Notes: a model not told the origin generated them from the sequence alone. A stretch of DNA of 64,000 nucleotides from Mycolicibacterium malmesburyense (GCF_001050015.1 NZ_CVTB01000122.1:12941-76940); one strand, 5' to 3'; shown: positions 28,033 through 38,019, counted from the first letter of the stretch. A program made the numbers and translations.

Positions 28033-29034
28033 CTAGCGATCGGGCAGGCTGCCGACCTCCAGACCCGCGATCTCGGACTCGCCGTCGAAGACCACCCTGC
28101 CGAAATCTCTGACCACGCACCGCAACCGGCCGCCGAGATGCTCGAAGTCGGTGTCGACGTTGCGCCGTTCGGCAGGCAGCGGAACCGGAAGCACGTGCGG
28201 ATCGAGATGTGTTCCGTCGCCGTGCAATTCGACCTGGTAGCGCAGCGAGGTGGCACGCAGGGTCCACGTCCCGTCCCCGATGTCCGAGCGCACCCAGGCG
28301 GTCGGCGGGGTCAGGCGCAGCACCTTGTTTCCCAGCCGGACGACGACGCCGGCCACGTCCTGTTTGAGCGGTCCGAGCGCCAGCAGCCCGCCGGAGAACG
28401 CGACCGACACGTCGGCGTCGCCGAAGTCGTGCGCCTGCCCCCACCACCAACGCTCCGGGAACCCGGCGCCCCAGTTGCGTTCGGTGTAGAGCTTGGCGCC
28501 GTCGAATTCCCACCGCTCGTCGTCGAATTCGACGGTGCCGGTGGCGCAACCGCCGAGGCGGTACGGATGCCAGTACTGGTTGAGGAACGGCACGACCGAC
28601 GCGACCCCGCCGCCGGCCAGGGCCTTGGGCCACCGCACCGGATCATCGAACTTCATGTCGACGCGCACACCGGGAAGGTCGACGCGCAGCCGGTCGTAGG
28701 TCGCGTGGAACCGTCCGTCATCGGCGCCGAGCCGGAACGGGTCCGCGCCGGCGCCGGCCCCGTCGAGCGCCGCGCTGTACACGCGGTCGCCGGGGTGCAG
28801 GGCGACCGCGGTCGTCGACCAGTCGCCGTCGGGATGCTTGTTGACGCTGAACAGGGCCACCACGACGCGCCCCGTCGCCGAATCGGTCAGCCGCCAGAAC
28901 CAGCCCTCCATCTCGGTGCCGTGGGAGGTCAGGGGGTCGCCGAAGGGCAGGTCGGCCCCGGTGCGCCGATACAGGTTTGCGAACGGGCCCGCGATGAGCC
29001 TCGTCGCGTCCCGGGTGGTGTCGAGGGCGGTCAT
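28033..29034 (-). CDS. Tocopherol cyclase-like family protein
   Basis: 333 aa from ATG 29034 (MTALDTTRDATRL); an earlier start at 29067 is possible. Contains family hallmarks EMEGWFWRLTDS, NQYWHPYRLGG and ERNWGAGFPERWWWGQAH, an aromatic-rich two-barrel fold. Plant and cyanobacterial members cyclise phytyl quinols to tocopherols; actinobacterial members have no known substrate. Placed between a flavoprotein gene and a glutaminyl cyclase gene, all minus strand with short gaps. Confidence 0.75.
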   Translation of the reverse strand: MTALDTTRDATRLIAGPFANLYRRTGADLPFGDPLTSHGTEMEGWFWRLTDSATGRVVVALFSVNKHPDGDWSTTAVALHPGDRVYSAALDGAGAGADPFRLGADDGRFHATYDRLRVDLPGVRVDMKFDDPVRWPKALAGGGVASVVPFLNQYWHPYRLGGCATGTVEFDDERWEFDGAKLYTERNWGAGFPERWWWGQAHDFGDADVSVAFSGGLLALGPLKQDVAGVVVRLGNKVLRLTPPTAWVRSDIGDGTWTLRATSLRYQVELHGDGTHLDPHVLPVPLPAERRNVDTDFEHLGGRLRCVVRDFGRVVFDGESEIAGLEVGSLPDR

Positions 29035-29071
29035 GACCGCTACGTTGACGGTTCGGCCGAGACGCAAACCC

Positions 29072-29878
29072 TCAGCCGGGCGGATCGAGCCGCACCCGGT
29101 ACATCGTGGGCCAGTACTTGCCGGTCAGCAGGTATTCGTCGCCCCCGAGGTGGGCGATGCCGTTGAGCACCTTCTCCCGGTCGTCACCCTGGCCGGGCCA
29201 CAGTCCCGCGGCGTCGACGACGGTGTTCACCGTGCCCGTCGCCGGGTCGATGCGCACGATGTCGTTCGAGTGCCAGACGTTGGCCCACACCTGGCCGTCG
29301 ACGCATTCCAGCTCGTTGAGGTTGCGCAGCGGTTGACCGTCGCGGGTCACGTTGACCGAACCGGTCTCGGCGAAGGTCGCCGGGTCGTGGAAGCGCAGCC
29401 GGTCGGTGCCGTCGCTGCGAACGAGCCGGTCGCCGTCGCGGCACAGGCCCCAGCCCTCGCCGTCGACCGCCGCCTCCCGCACGGGGGTCAGCGTGGCCTT
29501 GTCCCATTCGACGGCCACCCCGTCGCGCCACGTCAGTTCCCAGATCCGGTCGTCGACGACCGTGATCCCCTCGCCGTAGTAGTCGTTGGGCGCGGGTGCC
29601 GCGCGGCGCACCGCGCCGGTGGCGGGGTCGAGCTCGCGCACCTGGGACCTGCCGATGATGCCCGTGCCCTCGTACAGACTTCCTTCGCTGAGCTCGAGCC
29701 CCTGTGTCCATGCCGTGGCGTCGTGCGGAATCTCGGCCAACACAACGGGTTTGATGACGGGCGCCGGGCCCGACGGGGCAGGGGTGTCGCTCTGGGCGGT
29801 CGGCGACGGGCCACCGCACGACACGGTCGCGACGGCGAGCAGGACGGCGGCCGCGCGGCGGGCCACGGAGGCATACAT
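29072..29878 (-). CDS. Glutaminyl-peptide cyclotransferase (glutamine cyclotransferase), lipoprotein-like
   Basis: 268 aa. Signal sequence with a possible lipobox ATVSC near residue 21, then a five-bladed propeller of the plant/bacterial QC family: FTQGLE-like TAWTQGLEL, LYEGTG, GEGWGLCRDGDRLVRSDGT, NELECVDGQVWANVW, VLNGIAH. The family converts N-terminal Gln of exported peptides to pyroglutamate. It ends 37 bp before the tocopherol-cyclase-like gene. Confidence 0.85.
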   Translation of the reverse strand: MYASVARRAAAVLLAVATVSCGGPSPTAQSDTPAPSGPAPVIKPVVLAEIPHDATAWTQGLELSEGSLYEGTGIIGRSQVRELDPATGAVRRAAPAPNDYYGEGITVVDDRIWELTWRDGVAVEWDKATLTPVREAAVDGEGWGLCRDGDRLVRSDGTDRLRFHDPATFAETGSVNVTRDGQPLRNLNELECVDGQVWANVWHSNDIVRIDPATGTVNTVVDAAGLWPGQGDDREKVLNGIAHLGGDEYLLTGKYWPTMYRVRLDPPG

Positions 29879-29912
29879 AGGGCATATGCCTACCCGATGG
29901 AGCGCGCGCCTG

Positions 29913-32900
29913 TCAGCCGGTCAGCGCCTTGTCGATCGCACGGTAGATGCGCTGCTCGCTGACCGGGCGCGGCGTGCCCAGCTGCTGCGCCCACAGGCTG
30001 ACGCGCAGTTCTTCGATCTGCCGGCCGATGTCGCGGATGTCGACGCCGCCGGCGCGTGCGGGAGACAGCGCCCGCATCAGTTCGTCGTACGCGTCCTCGA
30101 CGGCATGCACGCGGTCCATCCGCTCGCGGTCGGCGGCCAAACCGTGCGGTAGCCGCTCCAGCCGCCTGCCGATCGCCAGGAGATAGCGGGTCAGGTCGGC
30201 CAGGTGGGCCGCGCCGGTGGCGCCGACGAACCCGCGCGGCAGCAGCCGGTCGAGCTGGGCTCGGATGTCGGCGATGGCATCGGCCTGCGCGGCGGAGGGC
30301 GTCGGCGGCAGCGCGACCTCGACGTCGTGTGCCGCGGCGAGCACCTTCTCCACACGCGTGACGATGCCCGCCGTGGTGGCCACCAGTTCGGCGGCGACAC
30401 GGTCGCGCAGCGCTTCGAACTCCTCGCGGGTCCACGCCGGAGCGGGCGCGAGCATGTCGGTCGCGGCATCGGCGCAATCCTCGAGCAGCGCCTGCAGCGA
30501 GCCGTCAGGGTTCGAGCCGAGCACGAGCTTGGTGCGCGGCTGCAGTTGCCGCTCAACGGCTTTCACCGGAGAGGACACCGCCAGGCGCAGCAACCTGCGG
30601 GTGCCCGCACCCATCGCCGCCTGTTGTTCGGCCGCGGTCGGAAACACATGCAGGTCGGCGGCCGCACCCGCGTCGACCAGCGCCGGATATCCGCGCACGG
30701 TGTGGCCGGCCACGACGCGTTCGACGGTCCGCGGCAGCTCGTCGAGATCCTCGGGCCACGTGCGCAGCCCGGTGCGGTCCAACTCGCCGGCGACCGCGTC
30801 GGCGACCGCACGCCGGACCGGAGCGGCGAGTTCGTGTTGCAGCGCGTCGAGGTCCTTACCGCGGGCCAGTTCGGTGCCGTCGGCACCTTCGACGGCGAAG
30901 GTGACGCGCAGGTGCGACGGCAGCTTGTCGAGGTCGAAGGCGTCGACCGGCACCAGAACGCCGGTGCGGCGGTGCAGTTCGCGCTGCACGGCCTCCAGCA
31001 GCGGTTCGGCGCCGGGCGTGATCGCCGCCAGCACCGCACGCGCGGTGTCCGGCGCGGGAACGAAGTTGCGGCGCAACGCCTTCGGCAGGGAGCGGATCAA
31101 CGCGGTGATCAACTCTTCACGCAGCGCCGGTACCTGCCAGGCGAACTCGTCGCCGCCGAGGCGGGCCAGCACTTCGACGGGGACGTGCACCGTCACCCCG
31201 TCGTCCTCGGCGCCGGGCTCGAAGCGGTAGCTCAGCGGCAGCGCCAGGTCCCCTGCGTGCCAGGCATCGGGCTGTCCGTCGTCCGCGTCCTCGGTTCGCA
31301 GCAGGTCGTCTCGGGTGAACGTGAGCAGTTCGGGCGTGAGGTGGCGCTGCTTCTTCCACCACGCGTCGAAGTGCCGCGCGGACACCACATCCGCCGGAAT
31401 CCGGGCGTCGTAGAGGGCGAAGACCTCGGCATCGCCGACGAGCAGGTCGCGCCTGCGGGCCTTTTCCTCCAGTTCCTCGAGTTCCTCACGCAGGCGGGCG
31501 TTGTCGCGGAAGAAGTGGTGCCGGGTCTGCCAGTCCCCCTCCACGAGCGCATGCCGGATGAACAACTCGCGGGCCAGTTCCGGTTCGATCTGCGAATAGC
31601 CGACGGGGCGGCGCGGCACCAGCGGCAATCCGTAGAGCGTCACCCGCTCGTAGGCCATCACCGCCCCGCGCCTGGCGTCCCAGTGCGGTTCGCTGTAGGT
31701 CCGCTGCACGAGATCGCCCGCGATGCGCTCGACCGTTTCGGGTTGGATGCGGGCGCCGATGCGACCGAACAGCCTGCTGGTCTCCACCAGGTCGGCGACG
31801 ACGATCCAGCGGGGCGGGCGCTTGGTGAGCACCGAACCGGGCGCCAGCACGAACTTCGCGTTGCGCGCGCCCTGGTAGTCGCGGCCCTCGCCGTCACGCA
31901 GCCCGATATGCGACAGCAGGCCGGCCAGCAGCGCGGCGTGCACGGCGGCCGGGTCGGCGGGTTCGGGGTCGCTCGACTCGGTGATTCCGAGGTCCCTGGC
32001 GATGCTGCGCAGTTGTCCGACGAGGTCCTGCCATTCCCTGATCCGCAGGTAGTGCAGGAACTCGTCGCGGCACATCCGGCGAAACGCGTTGCCGGACAGT
32101 TCCTTACGCTGTTCGCCGAGATAGCGCCAGAGGTTCAGGTAGGACATGAAGTCCGAATGCTCGTCGGCGAACCTGGCGTGCTTCTGCCGCGCGGCCTCCT
32201 CGCGGTCGGCGGGCCGCTCCCGCGGATCGGGAATCGACAGCGCGGCGGCCAGCACCAGGATCTCCCGTACGCAGCCCTCGGCATCGGCCTGCAGGATCAT
32301 GCGGCCCAACCGCGGGTCGACGGGTAGCTGCGCGAGCCTGCGGCCGACATCGGTGATGGCGCCGCCCAGGTTCGATTCGCCGGCGGCGATGTCGAATGCG
32401 CCGAGTTCCTGCAGCAGCTGCACACCGTCGCGGATGGCGCGCCGGTCGGGCGGGTCGAGGAACGGAAAGTTCTCGATATCACCGAGGTTCAGGGCGGCCA
32501 TCTGCAGGATGACGGCGGCGAGGTTGGTGCGCAGGATCTCTGGATCGGTGTAGCGGGGGCGAGCCTCGAAATCCTCCTGCGAGTACAGCCGGATGCACAC
32601 GCCGGGCGCCGTGCGCCCCGAGCGGCCCGCGCGCTGCGCGGCCGACGCCTGCGAAATCGACTCGATCGGCAACCGTTGCACCTTGGTTCGGCGGCTGTAG
32701 CGCGATATGCGCGCGGTCCCCGGATCGACGACGTAGCGGATGCCGGGCACCGTCAGAGATGTTTCGGCGACGTTCGTCGCGAGGACGATGCGACGGCCGG
32801 TGTGGGGAGGCTGGAACACCCGCTGCTGTTCGGCCGTCGGCAGCCGCGCGTACAGCGGAAGCACCTCGGTGTTGTGCAAGCCGCGCAGGGCTTCTGCGGT

Positions 32901-33836
32901 GTCGCGGATCTCGCGCTCACCGGACAGGAACACCAGCACGTCGCCCGGCGGCTCGCTCTCCAGCTCGTGAACGGCGTCGACGATCGCCTCGGTCTGGTCC
33001 CGCATCTCGGTGCGGACCACCTCGTGGTCGGGGTCGTCGGGGTCATCGGCGTCGTCGGCCGGTACGGCGACTTCCAAAGGTCGATAGCGGATTTCGACCG
33101 GATAGGTGCGCCCGGACACCTCGACGATCGGCGCACCGTCGAAATGCTCGGCGAACCGCTCCGGTTCGATCGTCGCCGAGGTGACGATGAGTTTGAGGTC
33201 GGGGCGCCGCGGCAGCAGCCCGCGCAGGTAGCCGAGCAGGAAGTCGATGTTGAGGCTGCGCTCGTGGGCCTCGTCGAGGATCAGGGTGTCGTAGCGCAAC
33301 AGCCGGCGGTCCCGCTGGATCTCGGCGAGCAGGATGCCGTCGGTCATCAGCTTCACCAGGGTGCGGTCGCCGGCCTGGTCGGTGAAGCGCACCGTGTAGC
33401 CGATGGTGTCGCCCAGCGGGCTGCCCACTTCGTCGGCGATGCGCCGGGCGACGGTGCGCGCGGCCAGGCGCCGCGGCTGGGTGTGCCCGATCGTGCCGCG
33501 CACCCCGCGGCCGATGTCGAGGCAGATCTTCGGCAGCTGCGTCGTCTTGCCCGAACCGGTTTCGCCCGCGACGATCACCACCTGGTTCTGGTTGATCGCC
33601 CTGGCGATCTCGTCGCGGCGGTCGCTGACCGGCAGGTCGGGATAGGAGATCGACGGAACGGCCGCGGTGCGCGTCGCGACGAGTCCCTCCGCCGCGGCGA
33701 TCTGTTCGGCGAGCTTGGCGATCTTCTCCGGGCCGGCGCCGCGCAGTTGGCGCAGGCGCCTTCCGAACCGGGCCGCATCGCGGATCGTCAGCCCGTCGAG
33801 GCGCTTGCGGAGCTGCGCGACAGAGGGCCCGGACAC
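29913..33836 (-). CDS. hrpA: DEAH-box ATP-dependent RNA helicase HrpA
   Basis: 1307 aa, full length for HrpA. Walker A is GETGSGKTTQ (91-100), motif II DEAH (188-191), SAT motif TSATIEPERF, and motif VI QRAGRSGR. HA2 and OB regions follow, and the long C-terminal DUF3418 region reaches the end. HrpA unwinds RNA and helps process mRNA or rescue collided ribosomes. It is a single-gene unit between the QC gene and the MmyB-type regulator (22 bp). Confidence 0.93.
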   Translation of the reverse strand: MSGPSVAQLRKRLDGLTIRDAARFGRRLRQLRGAGPEKIAKLAEQIAAAEGLVATRTAAVPSISYPDLPVSDRRDEIARAINQNQVVIVAGETGSGKTTQLPKICLDIGRGVRGTIGHTQPRRLAARTVARRIADEVGSPLGDTIGYTVRFTDQAGDRTLVKLMTDGILLAEIQRDRRLLRYDTLILDEAHERSLNIDFLLGYLRGLLPRRPDLKLIVTSATIEPERFAEHFDGAPIVEVSGRTYPVEIRYRPLEVAVPADDADDPDDPDHEVVRTEMRDQTEAIVDAVHELESEPPGDVLVFLSGEREIRDTAEALRGLHNTEVLPLYARLPTAEQQRVFQPPHTGRRIVLATNVAETSLTVPGIRYVVDPGTARISRYSRRTKVQRLPIESISQASAAQRAGRSGRTAPGVCIRLYSQEDFEARPRYTDPEILRTNLAAVILQMAALNLGDIENFPFLDPPDRRAIRDGVQLLQELGAFDIAAGESNLGGAITDVGRRLAQLPVDPRLGRMILQADAEGCVREILVLAAALSIPDPRERPADREEAARQKHARFADEHSDFMSYLNLWRYLGEQRKELSGNAFRRMCRDEFLHYLRIREWQDLVGQLRSIARDLGITESSDPEPADPAAVHAALLAGLLSHIGLRDGEGRDYQGARNAKFVLAPGSVLTKRPPRWIVVADLVETSRLFGRIGARIQPETVERIAGDLVQRTYSEPHWDARRGAVMAYERVTLYGLPLVPRRPVGYSQIEPELARELFIRHALVEGDWQTRHHFFRDNARLREELEELEEKARRRDLLVGDAEVFALYDARIPADVVSARHFDAWWKKQRHLTPELLTFTRDDLLRTEDADDGQPDAWHAGDLALPLSYRFEPGAEDDGVTVHVPVEVLARLGGDEFAWQVPALREELITALIRSLPKALRRNFVPAPDTARAVLAAITPGAEPLLEAVQRELHRRTGVLVPVDAFDLDKLPSHLRVTFAVEGADGTELARGKDLDALQHELAAPVRRAVADAVAGELDRTGLRTWPEDLDELPRTVERVVAGHTVRGYPALVDAGAAADLHVFPTAAEQQAAMGAGTRRLLRLAVSSPVKAVERQLQPRTKLVLGSNPDGSLQALLEDCADAATDMLAPAPAWTREEFEALRDRVAAELVATTAGIVTRVEKVLAAAHDVEVALPPTPSAAQADAIADIRAQLDRLLPRGFVGATGAAHLADLTRYLLAIGRRLERLPHGLAADRERMDRVHAVEDAYDELMRALSPARAGGVDIRDIGRQIEELRVSLWAQQLGTPRPVSEQRIYRAIDKALTG

Positions 33837-33858
33837 TCCGGCCAGGATAGGCGTCCGG

Positions 33859-34740
33859 TCAGGGGGCCGGCAGGTCGGCGTCGGCGCCGGCGCTCGACGT
33901 GGTGCCGGTCCAGTTGGCCAGCAGCTGCAGCGCGGTCTCCGACGGCGAGCCCGGATCGGCGGTGTAGATGCACAGCGTCTGGTCGGGATCGCCCAGCACG
34001 GCGACGCTCTCGTAGTTCACCGTCAGATCGCCGACCAGCGGGTGGTGGTAGCGCTTGGTCCCGTGGGTGCGTTCGCGCACGTTGTGGTCGGCCCACCACC
34101 GCCGGAACTCCTCGCTCTTGACGGCGAGCTCACCGACGAGCTCGGTCAGCAGCGGATCGTCGGGGTGCCTGCCGGCGTCGAGGCGCAGGATCGCGACGTT
34201 GTCGCGGGCGACGTCCTCCCAGTCGGCGAACAGCTCCCGCGAGGACTCGTCAAGGAATGTGAACCGCAACAGGTTTCGCTCCCGCGGCGGCAGCGCCTCG
34301 AAGTCGCCCATCAGCGCTCGCGCCAGCCGGTTGGCCGCCAGCATGTCCATCCGCCGGCCGAACACGAACGCGGGCGCAACATCGTCGAGCGTCTCCAGCA
34401 CCCGGCGGACACCCGGGCGCACCCGCTGCACCGGTGCCGGGCGGCGCCGGGCGCGACGCGTCTTCGTGCGCGCGATCTGGAACAGATACGACCGCTCGAC
34501 GTCGTCGAGGTGCAGCGCGCGGGCGACCGCGTCGAGCACCTCGTCGGAGACGTTGAGGTGGCGGCCCTGCTCGAGGCGGGTGTAGTAGTCCACGCTCACC
34601 CCGGCCAGTTGGGCGACCTCCTCGCGCCGCAGCCCGGGCACCCGGCGCACCCGCCCCGACCCGCCGATCTCGACGTCCTCGACGCGCAGACGCGCCCGTC
34701 GCGTCCGCAGGAACTCCTTGAGCTCGGCGTTGTGATCCAT
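33859..34740 (-). CDS. XRE-family regulator with MmyB-like ligand domain
   Basis: 293 aa from ATG 34740 (MDHNAELKEFL). Helix-turn-helix VPGLRREEVAQLAGVSVDYY (about 34-53) is followed by the MmyB-type ligand-binding domain (about 105-275; RMDMLAANRLARALMGDF, PLVGDLTVNYESVAV). These regulators usually repress a divergently transcribed oxidoreductase, and here the SDR gene starts 173 bp away on the opposite strand. Ligand unknown; known domain members bind fatty-acid-like molecules. Confidence 0.88.
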   Translation of the reverse strand: MDHNAELKEFLRTRRARLRVEDVEIGGSGRVRRVPGLRREEVAQLAGVSVDYYTRLEQGRHLNVSDEVLDAVARALHLDDVERSYLFQIARTKTRRARRRPAPVQRVRPGVRRVLETLDDVAPAFVFGRRMDMLAANRLARALMGDFEALPPRERNLLRFTFLDESSRELFADWEDVARDNVAILRLDAGRHPDDPLLTELVGELAVKSEEFRRWWADHNVRERTHGTKRYHHPLVGDLTVNYESVAVLGDPDQTLCIYTADPGSPSETALQLLANWTGTTSSAGADADLPAP

Positions 34741-34913
34741 GGCTCCAGTGTGGGCGCCGCGAACCCGTCGCACCGGGTCAAACGTGGGACCGCCAGACCC
34801 AGGAACGCCCATCCCAGGCATAGCGGGGCTCGTTTTGGCTGCTCAGAACGCCGCGCGCGGTTGTTGAGTCGAGTGAGCGGCACTACCGCCGACACCGACG
34901 AAAGGAATCCGCC

Positions 34914-35693
34914 ATGACTCACACCACCCCGACCACCCAGACCCTGTCCGGTCGCGTCGCCGTCATCACCGGCGCGTCGAGCGGCATCGGTGAGGCCACC
35001 GCCAAGCGGCTCGCCGCGTCCGGCGCCAGGGTCGCGCTGCTGGCCCGTCGGGCCGACCGCCTAGAGAAGCTCGCCGCCGAGATCGCCGAGGCCGGCGGCG
35101 CCGCGCTCGCGCTGCCACTGGACGTCACCGACGCCGACGCCGTGCGCGCCGCCGCGGAGCGAGTGGCCGCCGAATGGGGCCCGGCCGACGTGCTGTTCAA
35201 CAACGCCGGGGTCATGCTGCCCGCCGCGATCGACGAACAGCGTTTCGACCAGTGGCAGCAGCAGATCGACCTGAACATCACCGGATTGATGAACGCGATC
35301 GGTGCGTTCGTCCCGCAGCTGGTGGCCTCCGCCGCCGACAGGGGCGTCGCCGACCTGATCAACACCTCGTCGATCGCCGCGCAGAACATCTTCCCCAACT
35401 TCGCGGTGTACTCGGGCACGAAGGCGTACGTGACGCACATGTCGCGCACGCTACGCGCCGAGCTCGGCGCCAAGAACGTCCGCGTCTCGGCCGTCGAGCC
35501 CGGCATCGTCGAAACCGAACTGCAGGGTCACGTCACCGATCCCGGCGCCCAGGAGTGGCTGGACGGCACGCGCGATCAGATCGACTGGCTCGCACCGGAT
35601 GACGTCGCCGAGGCGATCGAATTCCTGGTGTCCCAGCCGGCGCGGGTGAACGTACAGCAGCTGACGATCATGCCGACGCGTCAGGCGTCGTGA
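34914..35693 (+). CDS. Short-chain dehydrogenase/reductase, target of the MmyB-type regulator
   Basis: 259 aa. Classical SDR: TGASSGIG cofactor site (about 20-27), NNAG, and catalytic Ser-Tyr-Lys with Tyr/Lys in YSGTK. Residues after the first strand (ARRADR) favour NADP(H). AAGGA lies 9 nt before the ATG. The 173-bp divergent region should carry the regulator's operator; I see no clear perfect palindrome there. Substrate unknown. Confidence 0.88.
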   Translation: MTHTTPTTQTLSGRVAVITGASSGIGEATAKRLAASGARVALLARRADRLEKLAAEIAEAGGAALALPLDVTDADAVRAAAERVAAEWGPADVLFNNAGVMLPAAIDEQRFDQWQQQIDLNITGLMNAIGAFVPQLVASAADRGVADLINTSSIAAQNIFPNFAVYSGTKAYVTHMSRTLRAELGAKNVRVSAVEPGIVETELQGHVTDPGAQEWLDGTRDQIDWLAPDDVAEAIEFLVSQPARVNVQQLTIMPTRQAS

Positions 35694-35715
35694 GAGGAGC
35701 GGATGCGGTGCGGTC

Positions 35716-36882
35716 CTACGCGGGCCGCACCGTACCGCCGTGTCCCGCGGCCGCGTAAGCGTCACGGGCCGAGGCGATCTCGTCACAGAGGCGTTCGGCG
35801 TCGGTGTACAACCCGCCGAAGATGGCCCACTGGGTCGGGCGGTCGAGTTCCCGACTCTGAACGTGTGCGGTCAATTCGTCGAAGGCCGAACGGCACCGGT
35901 CGGCCTCCTCGGCCAGTGGCCTGCCGCTGACATCGGCGCCGGTGTGCATCTGGCCCGCGACCGTCACGGCGTCGCGCACGGCGGCCAGGAGATCGCCGAA
36001 GCGCCTGAGGAATTCGTCGTGTTGCGCACCCGACTCGTCCCGTGCCACGGCGCGCACCAACCCCGTGGCCACCCAACGCAACTCCTCGCCGATCCGCTCG
36101 AGCGCGTTGATCGTCACCCGGTGCCCCCATACCCCGGTGTCGGCGCGGACCAGCAACCGGCGCAGGTTGAGCTTCGTCGTGCGCACGGCGTGGTCGAGCG
36201 TGTGACGGGCCTGCGCGGCTTTGTTCGGAAGCGTGTCGGCACGCCACCGCCAGTCGCGCGCATCGTCTTCACTCACATCGCCTCCCGCCAAGCCGTCGAC
36301 CATGTCCGACAGCAGGTCGACGATCGACCCGCTGACCGATTCGACCGCGTAGCGCGCGCTGCGGTACCGGAGCGGCGGCGCGACCACCAACGTCACGACG
36401 ATCGCCACGGCGGCGCCCAACAGGACCATGCCAGCGATCGACGGAAGGGGGCTGCCGGCCGATGCGCCGCCGGAGGGCAGCGCGAACGCTCCGTAGGCGA
36501 AGATCGCCGCCACCGCGACGTTGATCCCCTGACTGCCCAACCGGTGCCACCGTCCGATCACGAGCGCGAGGCCGAGGATCGCCGGGAACAGCCACAGCTC
36601 GACACCCCACACCCACACCGCCGCGCCCGCGAGGCCGATGCCGGCCAGCATCGCCGCCGTGTAGCGAACGGCCTTCGCGACCGAGTCCGCGATGGTGATT
36701 TCGACCAGCATCAGCGCGGAGAACGCCGCGAAGGTGGCGTGGGAGGAGCCGAACACCTTGGTGGCGATCAGCCAGGCTGTGGCGCAGGCGATGACGGCCT
36801 TCAGCAACGCGAGGGCCGTCTCGCGGTCGAGCCTCACCTGATTCACGGCGCGCCGGGCACGGGGTATGAGAATGCCCACCAC
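35716..36882 (-). CDS. FUSC/aromatic-acid-exporter family membrane protein
   Basis: 388 aa. Six hydrophobic helices occupy about 25-175, with the short aromatic-acid-exporter pattern (ATFAAFSALMLVEIT ... RYTAAMLAGIGLAGA ... RLGSQGINVAV). A cytoplasmic helical domain completes the protein. Full FUSC pumps have two such halves; this is the single-half actinobacterial form. Possible exporter of aromatic compounds, by family only. It converges with the SDR gene (22 bp). Confidence 0.8.
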   Translation of the reverse strand: MVGILIPRARRAVNQVRLDRETALALLKAVIACATAWLIATKVFGSSHATFAAFSALMLVEITIADSVAKAVRYTAAMLAGIGLAGAAVWVWGVELWLFPAILGLALVIGRWHRLGSQGINVAVAAIFAYGAFALPSGGASAGSPLPSIAGMVLLGAAVAIVVTLVVAPPLRYRSARYAVESVSGSIVDLLSDMVDGLAGGDVSEDDARDWRWRADTLPNKAAQARHTLDHAVRTTKLNLRRLLVRADTGVWGHRVTINALERIGEELRWVATGLVRAVARDESGAQHDEFLRRFGDLLAAVRDAVTVAGQMHTGADVSGRPLAEEADRCRSAFDELTAHVQSRELDRPTQWAIFGGLYTDAERLCDEIASARDAYAAAGHGGTVRPA

Positions 36883-36919
36883 GTGGTCAGGCCTTCCCGC
36901 TGCCGGCGGGGCCTAACCG

Positions 36920-37813
36920 TCAGGACTTGTCCGGCGACCAGTACTCGAGCATCTCGGCGAACGTCTCGAACGCCGGAACGGAGACGCCGTAGGTCGCCTC
37001 GAGGTGGATACTCAGCGGGAAACCGAGGTCGGCGACGCCGTCGATGACGCGCTTGTACAGGTCGACCATCAGTTTTCGCTTCTCCGCAGGCTCCGTGGCC
37101 GCGAGCTTCTTGACGAACTCCTGCTCCGCGGCGACGGCAGCGTTGCCCGGATCCTGGATGAGCCAGTTGATCAGGCCGACCTTGCTCTCCATCTTCGGCA
37201 CGAAGCCGAAGGACAGCAGGATCTCCGGACGGTGCTCGGTTTCCTTGGCGAAGTCGCGCAGGAACCCGACGATCGCGTCGGAGTAGAGCAGCTGGGTCAT
37301 CCCGTAGGTGGCGCCCTGGTCGCACTTGAACCGGAACCGGCCCTGCTCGCCGTCCCGGGTGGGGATGAGGATCGCCCCGCGGTTGGGAACCACGTCGGCG
37401 TAGAGCGACAACGCGTCGGTCGGGGCTACGCCGGTGCCTTCGCCGTCGTTCATCGTGCGCGGCACGCCCACGAACGCGATGCCGTCGAAGCCGGCGCTGG
37501 ACAGGTCGGTCAGGCGGCGCCGCAACGTCGGTTCGTCCATGAACGCGGTCACCTGCGTGCACAGGCCGTTCATCCCGGACAGCTCGGGGGTGATGATCGC
37601 CCAGAAGTCGAGCACGTCCATCTTGGGCTTCATCTCGATGGGACGGTCGTCGTCCTCTTCGATCATGCCCGGGATCATCACGTGCCTGATGCGGCCCTCG
37701 AGACCCGTCTCGGCGGAGCACCGCAACACCTTCTGCGCATCCTCCAACGCCTGCTCGTGCCCGCGCTCGACATTCGGCGGCACGAGCTCGAGCGCGATGG
37801 TGTTCAGCGTCAC
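36920..37813 (-). CDS. Non-canonical mycobacterial methylenetetrahydrofolate reductase (Rv2172c-like)
   Basis: 297 aa. MTLNTIALELVPPN at the start, IRHVMIPGMIEEDDDRPI, GLCTQVTAFMDEP and VGVPRTMNDGEGTGVAP match, by recall, Rv2172c. That short MTHFR is proposed to reduce 5,10-methylene-THF to 5-methyl-THF with NADH without the usual FAD. The TIM-barrel-like length agrees with MetF, but several classical FAD-contact motifs are not obvious. Not in an operon; 206 bp separate it from the divergent SelO gene. Confidence 0.8.
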   Translation of the reverse strand: MTLNTIALELVPPNVERGHEQALEDAQKVLRCSAETGLEGRIRHVMIPGMIEEDDDRPIEMKPKMDVLDFWAIITPELSGMNGLCTQVTAFMDEPTLRRRLTDLSSAGFDGIAFVGVPRTMNDGEGTGVAPTDALSLYADVVPNRGAILIPTRDGEQGRFRFKCDQGATYGMTQLLYSDAIVGFLRDFAKETEHRPEILLSFGFVPKMESKVGLINWLIQDPGNAAVAAEQEFVKKLAATEPAEKRKLMVDLYKRVIDGVADLGFPLSIHLEATYGVSVPAFETFAEMLEYWSPDKS

Positions 37814-38019
37814 CGGGCTCTCCTCATCAGACGTTCACTTCCGCGCGGCAGGATGCGCGCCCTCTCGGGAAGCCTCACCATACAGACAGCGCCGCCGAGG
37901 TCCCCGGTCATGCCGCCGCGGTGCGTGCGCGCTGGCCGCCGTTCGTGAATCCGGCGACGCCATCGGGCCCCGGACCGTCGTCGGATTCACACTGAGGACG
38001 CGGCAATGCTGCTCGTACT

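Noticed and set aside
30204..32327. Open frame of 707 codons on the plus strand opposite hrpA
   Set aside because: Antisense shadow: Gln/Arg/Gly-rich composition, no motif, entirely within a gene with intact helicase motifs.
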